A stretch of DNA of 7,841 nt from positions 1 to 7,841 of the forward strand of contig JAOZSG010000158.1 of NCBI GenBank assembly GCA_029939785.1, written 5' to 3'. The translations under genes and the position numbers were made by a program. Each line of letters opens with the position of its first letter. Position 1 is the first letter of the stretch. Below the pieces are notes generated by a model. That model ran no database searches, had not been told where the DNA came from, and saw only the letters and a program-made list of their open reading frames with translations. Origin of the DNA: Fidelibacterota bacterium. Its GTDB lineage: Bacteria > Fidelibacterota > UBA2242 > JAFGTP01. Below, in pieces: positions 7,321-7,841 of this stretch.

Positions 7321-7368
7321 CTTGTTAAATTTCAACAATAAAAAGGACAGATTTTTAACACAAAGATT

Positions 7369-7489
7369 ATCCCGTGTAGCCATTTAAGTCCTCTGCAAAT
7401 TTATGTAGCCCAACCCATTTTTAGCGAATCAAAGCAAGCCAAGTGGGTTTCGGCGGATTCAGAGCAGTTTCTGGATGGAGAAACGGGAT
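7369..7489. repeat. GC-richer island with nested inverted repeats (structured RNA or palindromic repeat)
   Basis: Four pairs of complementary arms are nested in order: ATCCCGT (7369-7375) with ACGGGAT (7483-7489), CCAT (7380-7383) with ATGG (7475-7478), CTCTG (7391-7395) with CAGAG (7460-7464), and AACCCA (7412-7417) with TGGGTT (7444-7449). Together they give 22 possible base pairs closing on a 26-base loop, with a symmetric 4x4 internal loop between the outer two pairs. G+C is about 47% over 7371-7490 by hand count, well above the surrounding AT-rich DNA. TGTAGCC also occurs twice (7374-7380 and 7404-7410). This could be a dispersed palindromic element, a folded 5' leader of the deacetylase, or a scrap of transferred DNA. 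I do not recognise a named family. Confidence 0.4.
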
Positions 7490-7554
7490 TGGAATAAAAA
7501 AATCATGAAATAAGCTTTCAATCAATTGTCTTGATAAAATCAAATAACTTAATA

Positions 7555-7557
7555 AGG
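7555..7557 (+). promoter_or_regulatory. Ribosome binding site of the deacetylase
   Basis: AGG within TAAGG ends six bases before ATG 7564, at the usual distance. It supports that ATG as the true start, together with the signal peptide that begins directly after it. Confidence 0.6.
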
Positions 7558-7563
7558 TATATA

Positions 7564-7841
7564 ATGAAATTTAATTTAAAAAAAATATCTATTACACTAA
7601 TTGTATTTTTATCTTTATTTCTTCAAAACTGTGATCTTTTCTTAACTAATAAACCAAAATCAGATAAAGGTGGAATTTGCTTAACCTTTGATGATACTTA
7701 TGCAACTCAATGGTATAAAACATGTTTGTTTCTAAAACAAAATAATATCAAAGCGACATTTTTTGTATCTTATATTCATACTTTATCTCATGAAGAAATT
7801 AAAAATCTTCAAAAAATTGACTCGCTTGGTTTTGAGATTGG
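7564..7841 (+). CDS. Lipoprotein-type polysaccharide deacetylase (NodB domain), partial at its C-terminus
   Basis: Ninety-two codons are present before the right edge. Residues 1-23 form a lipoprotein signal peptide: basic start KFNLKK, hydrophobic core ISITLIVFLSLFL, then a candidate lipid-carrying Cys23 in LQNC. Gln and Asn before the cysteine depart from the classical lipobox but fit the looser form seen in Bacteroidota-like bacteria. A short linker leads straight into a NodB homology domain: GICLTFDD (37-44), where Asp43 and Asp44 would be catalytic base and metal ligand, and IKATFFV (62-68). The sequence leaves the window at GFEIG, where the metal-binding H-x-x-x-H motif normally follows. 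Such enzymes remove acetyl groups from N-acetyl sugars in peptidoglycan or secreted polysaccharide, outside the cytoplasmic membrane. Next to a flippase and glycosyltransferases, it probably edits the exported glycan. Whether it shares their transcript is unclear because of the 257-base gap. Confidence 0.8.
   Translation, partial: MKFNLKKISITLIVFLSLFLQNCDLFLTNKPKSDKGGICLTFDDTYATQWYKTCLFLKQNNIKATFFVSYIHTLSHEEIKNLQKIDSLGFEI

Larger units (their letters stand above)
7307..7563. other. Intergenic region between the last glycosyltransferase and the deacetylase
   Basis: These 257 bases hold the second copy of the 18-bp duplication, an AT-rich stretch, the GC-richer folded island at 7369-7489 and an AT-rich leader to the next gene. 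A stop-free run of 51 codons (7342-7494, plus strand) crosses the island but has no ATG or GTG start in a credible position. No stem followed by a T-run marks a rho-independent terminator. Confidence 0.6.

Noticed and set aside
7306..7336. Possible terminator stem GTTGAA / TTCAAC after the last glycosyltransferase
   Set aside because: It has only six pairs, a 19-base loop and no T-run afterwards.
7342..7497. 51-codon stop-free run across the GC-richer island (reads IYVAQPIFSESKQAKWV in its middle)
   Set aside because: It has no plausible start codon, and the folded repeat structure explains the base order at least as well. It could still be the end of a broken transferred gene.
7531..7543. 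Short palindrome TTGAT-AAA-ATCAA upstream of the deacetylase
   Set aside because: Five-base arms in strongly AT-rich DNA are expected by chance, and nothing else supports an operator.
7526..7554. TTGTCT and TTAATA as a sigma70 promoter for the deacetylase
   Set aside because: The implied transcript start would lie at or after the ribosome binding site, so the leader would lack it.

Overview
The window looks like chromosomal DNA from an AT-rich bacterium. Every gene reads with the standard code and strongly prefers A/T-ending codons. A flavin/iron-sulfur oxidoreductase of the YgfK type, a FemAB-like transferase inside a surface-glycan cluster, a lipoprotein with a relaxed lipobox and one exact match to the Bacteroidota-type -7 promoter element (TAnnTTTG) together suggest a member of the Bacteroidota/Ignavibacteriota/FCB neighbourhood. 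That placement is an inference from gene style, not from a marker gene.

Layout. The left third (2-2419, minus strand) is the first 806 codons of a YgfK-family protein. It has a dihydroorotate/dihydropyrimidine-dehydrogenase-like front half, a double [4Fe-4S] cysteine region and a GltD-like FAD/NAD(P)H half, and it runs off the left edge. A 163-bp divergent spacer (2420-2582) separates it from a rightward cluster of glycan genes: a FemAB/GNAT-fold transferase (2583-3551), a 29-codon reading frame resembling the first residues of a Bro-N/antirepressor-type protein (3575-3664), a Wzx-type multi-span flippase (3649-5091), a GT4-like glycosyltransferase (5100-6227), a second, more divergent glycosyltransferase (6224-7306) and, after a 257-bp gap, the start of a lipoprotein-type NodB/polysaccharide deacetylase (7564 to the right edge).

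How the genes work together. The two glycosyltransferases would add sugars to a lipid-linked glycan on the cytoplasmic face. The flippase would move the product across the inner membrane. The FemAB-like protein could add an acyl or aminoacyl group, and the lipid-anchored deacetylase could trim N- or O-acetyl groups outside the cytoplasm. No polymerase, ligase, initiating phosphoglycosyltransferase or sugar-nucleotide gene is visible, so this is only part of a surface-polysaccharide locus. The YgfK gene is divergent and probably belongs to an unrelated purine or selenium-linked metabolic region.

The least explained parts are small. One is the Bro-N-like scrap, whose last codons contain the flippase start codon. 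Another is an 18-bp tandem duplication spanning the stop codon of the last glycosyltransferase. The third is a locally GC-richer (about 47% by hand count) island at 7369-7489 that holds four nested inverted-repeat arms, like a folded RNA or a mobile palindromic repeat. I see no tRNA, rRNA, CRISPR array, transposase or clear rho-independent terminator, and no evidence for a wholly new multi-gene system.
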